From: Diphasiastrum complanatum
Taxonomy: Eukaryota > Streptophyta > Lycopodiopsida > Lycopodiales > Lycopodiaceae
Length of the DNA stretch: 64,000 bases
Direction: 5' to 3'
NCBI GenBank assembly: GCA_029204225.1
Contig: CM055096.1
Span: forward strand, 64,655,370-64,719,369
The notes beneath the pieces were generated by a model. It was given only the letters and a program-made list of their open reading frames with translations. It was not told the origin of the DNA and did no database searches. Made by a program: the position numbers and the translations under genes. Of this stretch, positions 22,060-34,478 are shown piece by piece (within the stretch, counting starts at the first letter, position 1; each line of letters starts with the position of its first letter).

Positions 22060-23130
22060 GGTAAACTAGTGATGGCGTAAGAGCTTTGATCGTAATAGTT
22101 CACGAAATCAGAAAGCAAGAGTGATGGAAAAGAGGTGGCAAAAAAAATAGAAGTGTTTGAGATTTTTGGTATATTGATGATATATTGGCGGATTAGACAA
22201 GTATTTAATGAAAGTGTGTCCTTCGTTTTGAAGGTACAAACTGAACAATAAAATATCTAGTCCTAAAAAGACAAAAATAAATAAATAAATAAATAAATAA
22301 AATACACAAATACTTTGCTTAGTTCGCAAAAAAAATTTAGCTTGGTATTTATGAGTATTGACTGCAAAAATAAATAATATACACAATCTATGAAACAATG
22401 TATATGATGTTGGCAGCGAAGACTGTCGTTTTTTTCGTTAAAATGTATGAGCAAAAAATGATATGGTATGCGCGAAAAATGTATGAGCGAAAATGTCGGA
22501 TTTTTCGCATATTTCCAATATGCTGTAAACATGGAAACATGATGAAAACAAAGGAGCGTAACAAATGAATATGCAACATACTAGCGAAATATTATTTTCG
22601 CAAAGTTCCCGAAGGTAAAAAAAAATGGAACGAAAGTAAACCCCGAAAAATGTGGTGTCGCAAATTTTGCTTTCCCAAAATAGTGAATTTACTAACATAG
22701 TAATTTCCATAATGGTGTCGCATTTTTTGCAAGGAATATAACATTGATGAAGCGAAGGTGTCGGCATGTTTGCACAAATACAACAAAAAGTATCAATGTA
22801 ACGAAGTGGTTCCTTTTTTCACACATTTTGCGAAGGTCTTCTGAAGGATTGAAAAAAAGTGTCATTTGGATGAAATGTGAACAATGTCACACATTTCGCT
22901 ACAACATATGGGTGAAGAATGTGAAGGTGCAAGTGTCGCAAATTTTGCAAACTTCAGTGGGAACTACTGAACCAAAGGTGATGGGTTTTTCAAACTAGAT
23001 GAAATGTGAATAGTATAGGAAATTTCGCATGTTTCGCAAAAAATTGAACTTGCCATATTCATCGGAAATTAGTCATAGTAATTTTCTCAACTCGGATGAT
23101 ATCAAAATTTTCTCATCCTCGTCAATCTCA
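22060..23130. other. non-coding, rich in GCGAA/TTCGCA words
   Basis: No supported gene. 22430-23050 contains many TTTCGCA, GTCGCA and GCGAA words spaced irregularly, similar to LTR regions of Copia A (46440-46700) and to 15640-15960, suggesting decayed U3-type sequence. An (AAAT)n run lies at 22274-22302. Confidence 0.45.
22274..22302. repeat. (AAAT)n microsatellite
   Basis: About seven AAAT units on the plus strand, nearly pure. Confidence 0.9.
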
Positions 23131-23645
23131 TAGCATTCTATGAAATTGATCCAGGATTCAGTAGGTCCTCACCCCATTTCAAAAGGTGACCCCTATTGGA
23201 CTGGCTGTGAGAATGCTTGAAAAAAATATTTGTTTGGTAGACCAATTTATAATAGCATCTGCCTGATATAGCCATGGTCTTCCAAATAATATTGAATATG
23301 GTGGTGTATCTACTGGGTTTATGACAAAGAAATTCATAAGGTGAATAGTGACCCGAGGCTCCGCAATTGTAGCACAAACCCCTTATTCTAGGTGGAGGAG
23401 TGGAATCTCTTGTCCCTCCTCTACGCAAAATAGTGTACTATTGATCAGTACGTGGTTTTGGTATAATGTTCTTTTGGTTAGAAGGAGTTGCAGTATAAGC
23501 TATCTCCTCATGATTATCAATCGGACAGAGGAATAATTCCTCTTCTAAATAGTTAGTTTGTAAATTGGAAAATTTGTCTTAGAATGACCTTCCTTCCCAC
23601 AAGCGGTACACCAAACATTGGCGTTAAGCTTCGCTTTTTTCTGTT
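23130..23645 (-). pseudogene. Ty3/Gypsy-like gag zinc knuckles and protease remnant
   Basis: Minus strand, several frames. First zinc knuckle WCTACGKEGHSKTN near 23600, whose last cysteine appears to be Phe. Second CYNCGASGHYSPYEF near 23370. Then, in another frame, PVDTPPYSILFGRPWLYQAD and AIINWSTKQI, a block like the LLGRPWL region at the C-terminal end of retropepsin domains of Ty3-like elements. The DTG catalytic part is missing, so a deletion or frame changes separate gag from protease. It lies upstream, in the same orientation, of the coiled-coil gene and may belong to the same element. Confidence 0.6.
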
Positions 23646-23699
23646 TGGCTTTAATTTCAGACATCTAGACTTTTAAATCACTCATTTCTTTTGCAAATA

Positions 23700-25600
23700 T
23701 CTCAACACTCTTCCTTAATGGATCCATCTTTTTTTCGAGTGTTAGAAATATTACATCTCAAATAGAGATAATCATATGGGTCTAGAAAGTCTAAATTCCA
23801 CTGAATCAATTGAAAACATCAATAGATTCTGAGCCATATTCACAAAACATATGTGGAAGTATAATTTCATATAAGTATTGTAGTCCTTTAGAACCTAGTT
23901 CTGCATTATACGAACCTCAATCCAATTGTCTTGTATTTAAGAAATTTCTAAAATGTAGAGGTTTAAAGTAAAAGAGAAATAAATTTAAGGGCCTCCAGAT
24001 TTTGTAAATAATGAGTTACCATTTGGGATCGATCTATATCTCATAATTTTTCAAAATACCCTAAACAAAAAATCAATGGAGTTTTTTGTTAGAATTACCA
24101 TTACAGTAATCACTAACCATCGGTCTACAGACCATTCTCGCAATAGAAATCCCCTTTAGAATCATTGATGTCCCATACCACCAATATTTCTTCCAAGAAT
24201 TCTTTGCTTCTAGATCTGTTTACCCAAAAAGTCAAAAAGACTATTTGGTTATCCTATACCTAGATATAGGATCAGAATCACAACCAATTTCAAGAGATAC
24301 TTCTAACCAAATTCTCTCATACTCCACATAACACCCAGTGAACGATATCGCACAATACTGTTTGAAATGCCTCATGAATATTCACTAACCCAAAAGCAAC
24401 ATGAATCTCATCAAAACTGAATATCATATTGTCCTAGATATCCATTATCTATTTTAGAATCAGTAACATAAACTTAATTCTTTTACATGTTAGAATTTCT
24501 TGTGGTTGTCTCAATCATTATAAAGAAACACTCTATAATGCCTCAAAAAGGAATCCAAATTATTAGATTCATGTATGGAACACCTTTCATCTGCTTTCAC
24601 TTACAAGATCCAATTCCAATTGCAAAACATAGATAATTTCATAAATGGATGATCTGACTACCAATGCTAAATTCCCAATTGTATTCTCGCTTGCTATCAC
24701 CAATACTTCAAGAATTTGAAAGTAGATTAACAAGACTGATCGGCTCGGTCAACCAATCAACTACCCCTAAGGCTTCATCTTTTTTCTCCCTTCCAAATAT
24801 GGTTCAGGCTGAAAGTCCCAAATTTTGGCTAGGAAAAAGACCAATTTGGAATCAGTAGTGCCTTTAACTACTAATCAGCCAGACAGTTTTGATTGTTCAA
24901 TATCTAAGTGCCGCACTCAACAACTGGCAAATCCTCTTATGGACCAGCATAGAAACTGTTCCAATAAAATTTGCATTATTCTTGGTCTTTATTGATTCCA
25001 ACGAACAAGAAATGCTCCCATTAGTTGACAGATTCCAAAATCTTCAACTAAAAGTCAAAGGTAGTGTGACCTTACCAACCTGACTGATTTCAACTCAATA
25101 AGTTCATTCACTTTTCAAGAAATTTTAGTTCGATCAATAACCAACGAATTTGAACAAATCCAAAACATCCATGGCTCTTCCAATACTTTATGTAACTGGG
25201 ATTTTCAAATTTTGACCTAAACTGTGACAATCAATCTAAAGCATCAATTGGCAGTTTCATAGTTACCATCACATTTCGAAAGGATTCTGAAACATCCGGC
25301 ATGCATCAGAGATGACATGCAATGATTTCTAAAAGATATCAAATTTTTACGTAAATTGCCTAGTAGCTGGGAAATCAGCTTTTTGAACTAGAATTGCCAA
25401 AAACAGCTTCATGCATGAAATTTTTTCTGATCAATCTACTGAACATCCATGAAACATGCATCCAAGCATGCAAATAGGTCTATCCATACAATTTCCATCA
25501 ACAGAAAAGCACTAAACTGAGTTGCATGCATGCATGCATCAGAACATTATGGAAAATTTTCAAATTTTAGTTCAAAAATGGTCAAACTTCCGATAGCCAT
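23700..25600. other. AT-rich DNA, nothing identified
   Basis: Short frames only (for example plus 24664-24858 and 24889-25083, each about 64 codons) without recognisable motifs. By position it may be decayed 5' internal sequence of the minus-strand Ty3-like element. Confidence 0.4.
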
Positions 25601-26207
25601 AACTTTCTCTACAAGACACTAAATTGGTCATCGTAAAGCATAGTACGAAGGGAGAGTAGGTCTACAAGACACCTGACACATCACCTTGCCACCTAGGCTT
25701 CACACGTGCGATCAGTAAATGATCCAAATTCAGGTAGGTGGCCGCATTTTTCCAAGGAGGTATGTTCAAAAATCCATCTCCAAGCCAATATGCATCCAAT
25801 CAGAGATTACAAGCACTCTTATAAGGTTCATTAGAGAGGCATAGAGGTTCTATCAGGTCCAACAAGCAATCATATGCTCAAATCATGTAAAAATTGCATT
25901 TTTGGACTCCTTCAACAAGCAAAACTTCAAAATAATGGTGCCTAAGCCTAACACAACCAGATTAGATGCATCAAGGCTCAAATCAAAGGAATCCCATCAT
26001 ATCTTTCAGCTTGTAACAAGATCCAACAGGTTCAGACCACCAATTGAGAGCTATTGAAAGTGAGTTAATGCATGTAGTAGTGTGTGTTTTTGCCATTGAG
26101 AGTAAGATAGATCGTGAATCTCAATCTAATCTTGATCATTGTGCATCCACACATCTTAGGAGATCACAATCACATGTGGTGGACACTCCACACGTGTGAA
26201 ATTCACA
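25601..26207 (+). repeat. putative 5' LTR W (left border unknown)
   Basis: Its right end is defined by GAAATTCACA at 26207, immediately followed by a primer-binding site. CACACGTGTGAAA lies just upstream (26190-26202), and a related CACACGTGCG at about 25690. The left border is arbitrary because no second copy is visible. Confidence 0.4.
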
Positions 26208-26220
26208 TGGTATCGGAGCC
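26208..26220 (+). other. primer-binding site variant (LTR W)
   Basis: TGGTATCGGAGCC, one transition from the standard TGGTATCAGAGC(C), directly after the CA end of LTR W. Confidence 0.7.
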
Positions 26221-27037
26221 TGCCTAAGGTTACCATGCATTTTCATCCATTAGTTTGAAAATTTTCTACCAATATTGAGCTAGAATTTGCCAAGATCCAT
26301 TTTCCTAGCTATCTTGTTCAATTTTGGATCAAAAGAGATCAATAGGACATTGATTGGGTCTAACCTGGTACTGTACGGAATCAGGTGCTCAAACTTGTGT
26401 GAGGAACAACCAATTTCAGTTTGAGAGTTATCTTCCATGTTTGATCCAAAAATCTTGCCAGATAGCTTGTTTTGAAGCTATTTTTGTCTAGTTTCTGATG
26501 CAACCAGTTTCATTCCAAGCTTTTGAAGAGGGTTAGGTAGGGCACCTAGGCCTGTGTGCACACATTTGGTTTGGTCAAGAGATTGCTTGTTTGATCCCAA
26601 GTCACAGGCTCGAGAAAATCCCACTTCAACAATTAGTAATTTTTTATTGTTTTTCTTATCTTGCTCTTTTGGCACCATGTGTAGAAATAGTCCTAAATAA
26701 ATTAAAAAGTCCAAAATCAATTGAGACAGTGTTGATAAGATAAAATTCTATTTAAGGATCTGTTGGTTGAATAGTTTTTGGAAAAAAACCAGCTGTGGTA
26801 TAGAGATGAGATTTTTATGAAAATAATTTTGGATAGATTCAGTGTAAGATACCAAATTGAGACTTTTCGAATAAGAGAAATTCTCTAGGGATTGTGTGTA
26901 ACAATCTAGAACTAGAATTGGTTTGAAATTTGAATCATTATCTATAAGGAGTACAATGAAAGGTCAAAAGTTACTACTTCCATTTTAATTGGAATAGGAG
27001 TAAGTTTGATCAGAATTAAGTTTGCAATGTTTGTATA
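26221..27037 (+). other. internal sequence of W element, no gene
   Basis: No long plus-strand frame. Presumably leader sequence of the element whose primer site is at 26208, interrupted on the right by the direct repeat at 27038. Confidence 0.4.
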
Positions 27038-27385
27038 GTTAGAAATCAGAGTTAATCTGATATACATTTTATGTAAGCTCTAAATGTGATATTGTAATTA
27101 ATGTACAATTAATTAGACTTGCTGTATTTAGTTGTGTTTGGGACGTGACCCGTTAGGACATATTGATCGGGAACTGATCCCGTAAATGGCTACTTGGATT
27201 AGTCGGGTAGCCACACATAGGAAGAATTAGCCTGTACAGAGTTATTTACAGTACTTGCTATACTTGGGGGCATGTCCCAAGTTTGTCAGTCGAATTTGGC
27301 CATAGTGGGCCCGACCTTAGTTTGACAGGTGGTGGGCCAATTCTAGGACACCTGCCTTTTCATGCAGTTTGTGAATACTCTATAT
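27038..27385 (+). repeat. direct repeat V, left copy
   Basis: Starts GTTAGAAATCAGAGTTAATCT and ends GTGAATACTCTATAT. Compared with the right copy it shows some 30 differences, mostly transitions, plus a 2-bp indel. Confidence 0.85.
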
Positions 27386-30300
27386 ACGGGGAAGATCAGA
27401 ACGATCATCGTAGGTGGATTCCGGGGAGAATTCACATAAAAAATCTTCCAGTTTCGGTGGTTTCAGGGAAATCATCGATGGTGGCCTCATAATTCACTCT
27501 GTGGATAGCCGTTTGGCACAACGAAGCTTGCATGGGTTTGCAAAGAGCAATGACATAGAGCCATAACAATTTACAAGTTCAGATTTGGTTGAAAACGGAG
27601 GAAATTTGGAAAATTTTTAGTTTTGTGGGGTGTTGACGGATTTTTGGAAAAATCAGCTTGTTTGCAGTCGATACTGCACCAATTGTCAAACTGTAAATTG
27701 CATCAGAGGGCCAGAGGTAGGGCGACCTCTGTGAGAAAGAAAGCTGTAGAAAGCTCAGAGAAAGCTTGAGCAAAGCCCAAGATATTCTCCTCTTCATGGC
27801 TACTAGGGTTTACAACAAGAAAATCTTGGATCTTTCTGTGTAGGAATTATCTTTTTGATCTATAAATGCTTGTATGAGGGCGCCCTGGTGAGGAATGGAC
27901 AATGGCAGAAAGCCTTGGATGGCCGTGTGTGAAAAATACAAAAATAAGCTTGGTAGAGGCCAAAAATCTTGTATATAGGATAGACACACATGTGTGGAGC
28001 TTGTTCCCATGTGTGAAACTAGTGTACTTTTCATTTACCATAATCATATATGTTGTACATATGATTTAATTCAAGTTCTAGTGGCTAAAATGGCCAAAAA
28101 CTAGTTTTCTAGAGATATGAGACATGGCACCAATCTATTGATTGCATAAGCCAAATATTTTGAATAGGTGTCACATCCCATGTGTAGAGGACAGCTCACA
28201 CGTGTGGAAATAGCTGAAGTAGGCGAGTTTTTGCTTCTAGAAGATTTCCATGAAGATCTCCATATAGTAGGAAAATAGACCAAAAATGCCCAAAATTGAA
28301 AGTTTTATCCAAGTGTCAAATTGCATGATGGTGACAAGGCATCCTCACACGTGTGAGATCTGATGCATGATCAGTACCTCGAGCTCCAAAAGTGTATATA
28401 TAGAGGCTTATTTGGCCATAATCAATGTGAGACACCAATCTTAGTTTTGGAAGCAATTTTGAGTGATTCTCTTCATTTGTCTACATTTGTTTTGATTGTT
28501 TTGAGGTGCTATCAATGTGTACTCGATTTTCAGGTTGGAGTCCGTACTCAGATAGTGTTTCACACATGTGAAACCAGAAAGTACACTTACCTCCAATCAA
28601 TGATTGTTCTTGTTAGGATTTTGTATCTAGAATTGATCTAGATTGATCTTAATCTCAAGTAGATTGATGATCAAGTAATCTAAAACCAATCCCTCTTGAG
28701 GATCAGATTAGAATCCACTCTTGGTCCTTTTTGTACTTTTTTCACACCGTGGGCCAGTAAGAGAACTAGAACAGGTCAAAACAAAGAAGCCACCATAGCT
28801 TGGAGCTTGGTGAGAGAGAGAAAGAGATAGCATGGAGGAGAGGGCCGCGACGGACAGGTCACGCACGTCCAATCGGACTGAGAGGGTAGCGGCTGGAGAG
28901 CATCGGTGTATGGAGGAGCAAGATTCAGCGCATCCAAATATTCAAGATCGTTGGATCTGGATCCAACACAATTGATGGTCGCAAAGAAGTGCTCGGGGAG
29001 CAACGTGGGCCATCAGATCTAGGGAGGCCAATGGATGCATTTGAAAGGGGCATGAAGGGCAATGAAGAAAAGAAGTGGCCTTCTTTTCATTAAAAATTTT
29101 CAAATGGATATTCATTGAAGGGACCCAAAGCCTAGAATGGACTTCACTTCATTAAAAATCTTCAAAATGAAGAATTTGTTCAGAATTGCAAGTCACCCTT
29201 TGGAAAGGGATAACCTGGCTAGAGGGCACCTTTCTCATCGATGACAAACCTGATACACTGCTCCACAGCTACAATGACTTGATCAAATTGACTTACCGAC
29301 TGCAAAACCGCAAAATCATCACACTCACCACTCTCCAAGAGCATCCAAAGTGTGATTAGCGACCCGTTCTTCATCCTTTGTGTGTCCCACACACAGCTCG
29401 TCCAATGCAAGTCTACTATCTTGCCCAATGGCTTCCAACTGGCACCACCTTGCACTTTCATCACCTATGATTGCCAAAATGTGTGTACCTCCAAGCTAGC
29501 CCATATTTCTCTCTAAACGATAAATTTCCAAGCTACAAATGCGTGTGTCAATGCAGCTATCACCTGACTCGACAATGCCACTGCCGATCATACATGTGAC
29601 AGCGTTCTCCCAAAATGCCACCTGACGTTGGTCAGTTCTAACCCCAAGAGTTGAACCTGATCACAAGAATTTTTCACCTGTAACCGGCATACCATGATGG
29701 TGTTTTGCTAGTGATCTACTGTAGGGGACACTGATGGGGAGGACTTCATGGTGTGCTCATTTGGGAGTACAGGATGGCATTACAACAGGGGACCAATTTT
29801 GGACATTGGCATCGATGGACACTGTAGGGGACACTGATGGCGAGGAATTCATGGTGTGCTCATTTGGGAGTATAGGATGGCATTACAGCATGGGACCAGT
29901 TTTGGACATTGGCATCGATGGGCCTATCTACCATCACGGGGGTGGATAAGCTACCTATAGCTTTCATGCATTTGACTGTATTTGCAGGAGTCTAGGCTTG
30001 GCACATGTGTTGGAATTTCCATGGTACAGATTTTCAAGCGGTGAGATCTTGGGGAAGCCTAGAGGAAGCCACTTAGAGCCATATACCTCAGTACGATGAG
30101 GGAGACAGTAGTCTCGGGATCCCATGAGCGGCGATTCAGGGACAAGCTTGCATGGCATGGTGTCAGGTGGCACATAGCCAGGGAGAGCGACCATATGCTA
30201 GGAGCCAGGGGGAGTAGGTGATGCTTTGGAGTTCGGCTTGTCTAGCAAGATGGTGACCAGAATCGGAGACATCAGGTGAGCATAGTATGTGGATGACGAG

Positions 30301-31834
30301 TCCATTGGGGTGGCACTCAAGGAGATGCTACAGTTGCTCAGATATGATATGTCATTTGATGTATGGACGATGTTCTTCAGCTGGTGCATGATGTGGTGAC
30401 CTAGGGATGGGTCATGCCTACTTGGATGTAGGTGGCATGGAGTGTACCTGGAGGTGGTACATATCCTGAGGGCATGGAGTGCATTACAGGGTGATGTGGA
30501 TCTAGCATGCCCATGGTTGTGAGCCAGCAGGGACGGAGATGATTGCTCAAGGAGTGACAACTGATACTTTGGCGAGTGATCAAGTGAGCTGCATGGTGAT
30601 ATGCATAGTGATCTCCAGGTTGACATCACATGTTGTTTCTATCCATCATTATTTGGTAAGCAGGATGCAGCTTTTGGTTAGATCCAGTTGGAGTCTAGTT
30701 TCACTACAGGTGGACAAATTCTTGGAGAGCTATCAGCTTGTAATGGATACTTGGTGATCAGATGGGATAGGGTACAGGTTTCTAGAGCTATCCTATCTGA
30801 TATGCTAAGGATCGTGGGTGAGTTGTTCATCATGATAGTGGATCTAGTTTGCATTTGCTTTGGCTTGGACACTATGATGGATGTTGTGGGAAGATAGGCT
30901 CCTTGGTGGGAGGCCTATGTATTGGTCAAATCAGAGTTGGCAATGTCAAGCATGGGAAGTTGAGCCTACATGGGATGTAGGAGAGGCAAATCATCATCAG
31001 TATCTCTGGGAGATAGGCAAGCTACTCAGGTATAGCCTATGGTGAGATTTGTGTACATTTATTCATTGAGTCCTTGGTAGACTCTTGTGCTTAGTGCATG
31101 GAGAATGGATGGGGATCAGCTTTCAGGACTTATTGGATAGTTGGATATGCTTGGATGTGAGAGCATCTTGGTATAGGTGCAGGCCATGGTTGAGGACCTG
31201 ATTTGGTGACCAATGGTGTAGCAACGGATCTGCAGGTGGCACAGGTGTCAAGATACCACTTATGGGCTTGCATGAGTGTGTGTGGGCTTGCATGTTGCCT
31301 TGTCGTAGAAGTCTAGATCTGAGTCGGAGTTTTATGTGGTTGTGCATTTGCTACGTCAGGAACAAATTAGTCATTTTAGGCTCATTGACTTGTCATTGTC
31401 TACTAGCTATCTATCTGGTGAGGTTGCAATCTTATGGTGGCAATAAGATTTCTTCAGGTTGAGCCTCAGTCGCTCATTTATGTCAGCTTTACATTTGTGC
31501 TTGTAAGTGTCTGATAGGATGTCAGCCTAGCTAGATGGAGGATGTAAGTCTCATGGTGGCAGTGGGATTTTCTCAGTTTGAGCCATGTCGCTCATGTGGT
31601 CCACTTGTGCTCAAGTTGGATGGGGACGAGTTAGTTGGTCGAGAGTATGGTAGACTCTCTGTATGGGCATTGTGTTTGCATGATACTTTGTGAGTCAAAT
31701 CTGGTGGTTTGTTGGTGTGCTTGAGTGTGAGTCAAGTACAGAGTAGCATGGACATGCATAACATCTTTTGGACACTCCAAACGTTGCTACAGATTATTGT
31801 TTTTCACTCTTCAAATTTGAGCTTAAGGGAGAGA
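27386..31834. other. interior of V element, no recognisable protein
   Basis: Frames are short and without known motifs. 28830-28975 has a GC-rich plus-strand frame of 47 codons (MEERAATDRSRTSNRTERVA) with no known match. 27986-28575 carries five CACAC(G/A)TGTG-type motifs. 30000-31830 is unusually GT/GG-rich on the plus strand, with a diverged repeat of about 118-bp period near 31431-31613 (CTTATGGTGGCA / CTCATGGTGGCA). Nothing here explains how the element would be mobilised. Confidence 0.45.
29718..29921. repeat. 103-bp tandem duplication
   Basis: Units 29718-29820 and 29821-29921, each beginning ACTGTAGGGGACACTGATGG and ending GGCATCGATGG. They differ at about seven positions. The unit length is not a multiple of three and no frame uses it. 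Confidence 0.92.
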
Positions 31835-32181
31835 GTTAGAAATCAGAGTTAATCTAATATACATTTTATGTAAGCTCTAAATGTGATATTGTAATTAGTG
31901 TACAGTTAATTAGATTTGTTGTATTCAGTGTGTTCGGGACATAACCCGTTAGGATATATTGATCGGGCAGTAATCCTGTAAACGACTATTTGGGTTAGCC
32001 GGGTAGCCACACATAGGAAGAATTAGCCTGTACAGAGTTATTTACAGTACTTGCTATACTTGGGGGCATGTCCCAAGTTTGTCGGTCGAATTTGGCCATA
32101 TTGGGTCCGATCTTAGTTTTACAAGTGGTAGGCCAATTTTAGGACACCTGCCTTTTCATGCAGTTTGTGAATACTCTATAT
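31835..32181 (+). repeat. direct repeat V, right copy
   Basis: Counterpart of 27038-27385, preceded by the purine tract CTTAAGGGAGAGA. It is followed by GTATAG and then AT-rich sequence. Confidence 0.85.
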
Positions 32182-32186
32182 GTATA

Positions 32187-34226
32187 GTGTTTCTTTGTAA
32201 TCTAATAACTTTTGTTGTGCCATCTATGAGAGCTTGTGAGGAGTGGCTATGGTGATTGTGTGATGTGATCTGCATACTACACTAGATTCTATCAGAATTT
32301 CAACTTGAACCTAATCTTAGTTTGAGTACTAGGATAGGAGAGGGGTTGATTGAGTGGAAGAATTATGTTATTAAAGGTGAACTGGGTTGGAAAACTGGTG
32401 AGAATGAATATATTATTCGTCTCAGAGATTTCTCGGATATGTTATTTACTCATAAGAAATAGAAATTCTTTAGTAGTTGTTACAAGATTCTTGGTGAAAT
32501 ATGTGAGTAACATATGTGGGTGTTTTGGAGGAATCTGCCAGATAAGAATGTGTTTAGGGTCATAGTGAGATTATTCACATATGTGCACGATTAATCTTGT
32601 ATGAATCTACTGTGTATTCCTGGTTACTAGGGTTTGGTGCACTTAACCTTGTCAGTGAATATAAATATATGATCAAGTATTGTTGAGACATATACTTGCA
32701 GAGTTAACGGATCTTTTTGTGGAAGATCTATTGGTTAACTTATAAATGATGTAGATGAGGATCTAAATGTGGTGTTATACTAGTATAATTGAATTATGCA
32801 CCTATACATTGAGAATCTAAATCATTGGCAATTAACTTGAGTAATTGATTACTCTTGGATGAAGTTAATTGATAAAACGATCAGTGTATTGCTTGTAAGA
32901 CGCATGGTTAGTGAATCATCAGGATTCATCAATGAAAATTATGTGCATTGGATATACAGTATTCTTGGTATAGAGTATTCCTTAGTTAAGGAATAGACCC
33001 AATCAGTGATTGGATCCTAGAGAGCTCATTCAGATAGCAAATCATAATGAATCCAAGAATAATAACTGAATTGATATTCAGCAGAACTTTGGGTTTCTAG
33101 TTTTGTTTCTAGACGATAATCTAAAATTTCTTTTGTGGTTGAAGATGATTGTCATTATCATTTTGGTATGCTTTCTGTCTTTAATCACCTGTAGCGTATA
33201 GAACTTGAATATCTTGCACTTCTGTTAAAGAATCCAGTTGGGATAATATTCTTAAAATCCAGTATATTCTTGATGGGAAAGATTTTGGAAATGATTCTTA
33301 CTTTTCCTGAGTTATGTAGGACATATACTCCAATATCCTTGAGTGATTAAATAAGATTATGGATTCCAGTGAATTATGATTGAAGAATCATAAGAATCTA
33401 AATATTTATGATTGGCGGATCATAAATAGATATTTAATTGTTGTAAGAGGATTATAAAGAATTGTGATGATTAATTTTTGAGCTATTATTTGAGTTAAGA
33501 TCAATGTTTTGAATCTCTTTACTCCAGTGTGTTTTTTGAGAACCTATGGATCTCACAAATATTCTCACAAGATAAGTTATTTTACTTGCAGAGAATTTAA
33601 TTAATCTAGTGGATGCTATTCTGCTATAGATTATGGTCTGTAAATGCTTGAGTACAGTTCTTGTGATTAGATCTCCAGTTATCATAGGAGGCAGACATAT
33701 CTATTAAGATGAATGGATGCCAGAAACATGCGCATTTAACTCAAGAGAGTATCTAGGATACTCAAAGTTGAGTTTTAATCATTCTATCCTAGAGATTCTA
33801 GTTGAATGAATATTATATCTTAGAATTGTAAATTCTAAGGATATTTATACCTGGAAGCTTTTGAATTGTCTGCCAGAGTTTTCGGATAATTTCAGACTGT
33901 TATTGTTGATTATTTCTTTAACTTTAATCTCCTAAGTTATGTAATACTTCACTTTTATGTAAGTGTTTTAATTGAAGGTGATGTTACTAACTTATAGAGA
34001 GTGAGATCCAGATGAGAAAATTTATCGCTTAGCGTACTTTCCAGACTTGACTTTGTACTCCAGAGCAAAGATTAACGATTGAAAAATAGGTTTATATCTG
34101 AGTACTTATTTGATAAGTAGGTCTAACTAAGGATAATGATTTTATCGGTTAATATTGAAAGTTAAAGGAATTGTTCCTGTAATTCTTTCTTGTCTTGAGG
34201 AAAAAACTAGATTAAGGGGGGAAGAA
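32187..34226 (+). other. AT-rich interior with terminal polypurine tract
   Basis: No recognisable gene. The longest plus frame (32350-32565) shows no motif. It ends in the polypurine tract TTAAGGGGGGAAGAA (34212-34226), characteristic of the 3' end of a Ty3/Gypsy internal region, so this is probably the decayed pol region of an old plus-strand element, perhaps the one that starts at 26208. Confidence 0.45.
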
Positions 34227-34478
34227 TGTCATGTCCACGTCCTGAACATAGGATTCAGTATAGTCCTAGACCTGGATACCCGACACTCCAGTTAATCAAG
34301 CTTATCAGTTATGCCACGTCATATTGGACGTGACCGACAAGTAATTAATAACCTTGTGAGGCCCAGACACACTAATTGGAGTTAGTACAAGGTTTGGGAC
34401 TGTATATACATGTGTATAGTATAATCTTAATACAATAACTTTTCTAAAATCATCTAACTTCTAAATCACTCATCACAG
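34227..34478 (+). repeat. putative 3' LTR of a Ty3/Gypsy remnant
   Basis: Begins TGTCATGTCCACGTCC immediately after the polypurine tract and could end at CTCATCACA (34478). It has a CGTC/GACGTG-rich first part and TATA-like GTATATACATG near 34410. No partner copy in the window, so the right end is uncertain. Confidence 0.5.

Larger units (their letters stand above)
27038..32181 (+). mobile_element. candidate large non-coding LTR derivative (family V)
   Basis: Bounded by direct repeats 27038-27385 and 31835-32181 (about 91% identical by eye), with a purine tract (GGGAGAGA, 31827-31834) before the right repeat, and flanked on both sides by GTATA (27033-27037 and 32182-32186), a possible target-site duplication. 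The 4.4-kb interior holds no recognisable gag or pol. Against a standard LTR element: no TGG primer site follows the left repeat, the repeats do not have TG...CA ends, and the TATA-like TCTATAT lies at the very end. The borders may therefore be recombination points rather than LTR ends. Confidence 0.5.

Noticed and set aside
22430-23050. CRISPR-like array of TTTCGCA words
   Set aside because: Spacing is irregular, words are short, and the context is plant nuclear DNA. It is treated as decayed LTR-type sequence.
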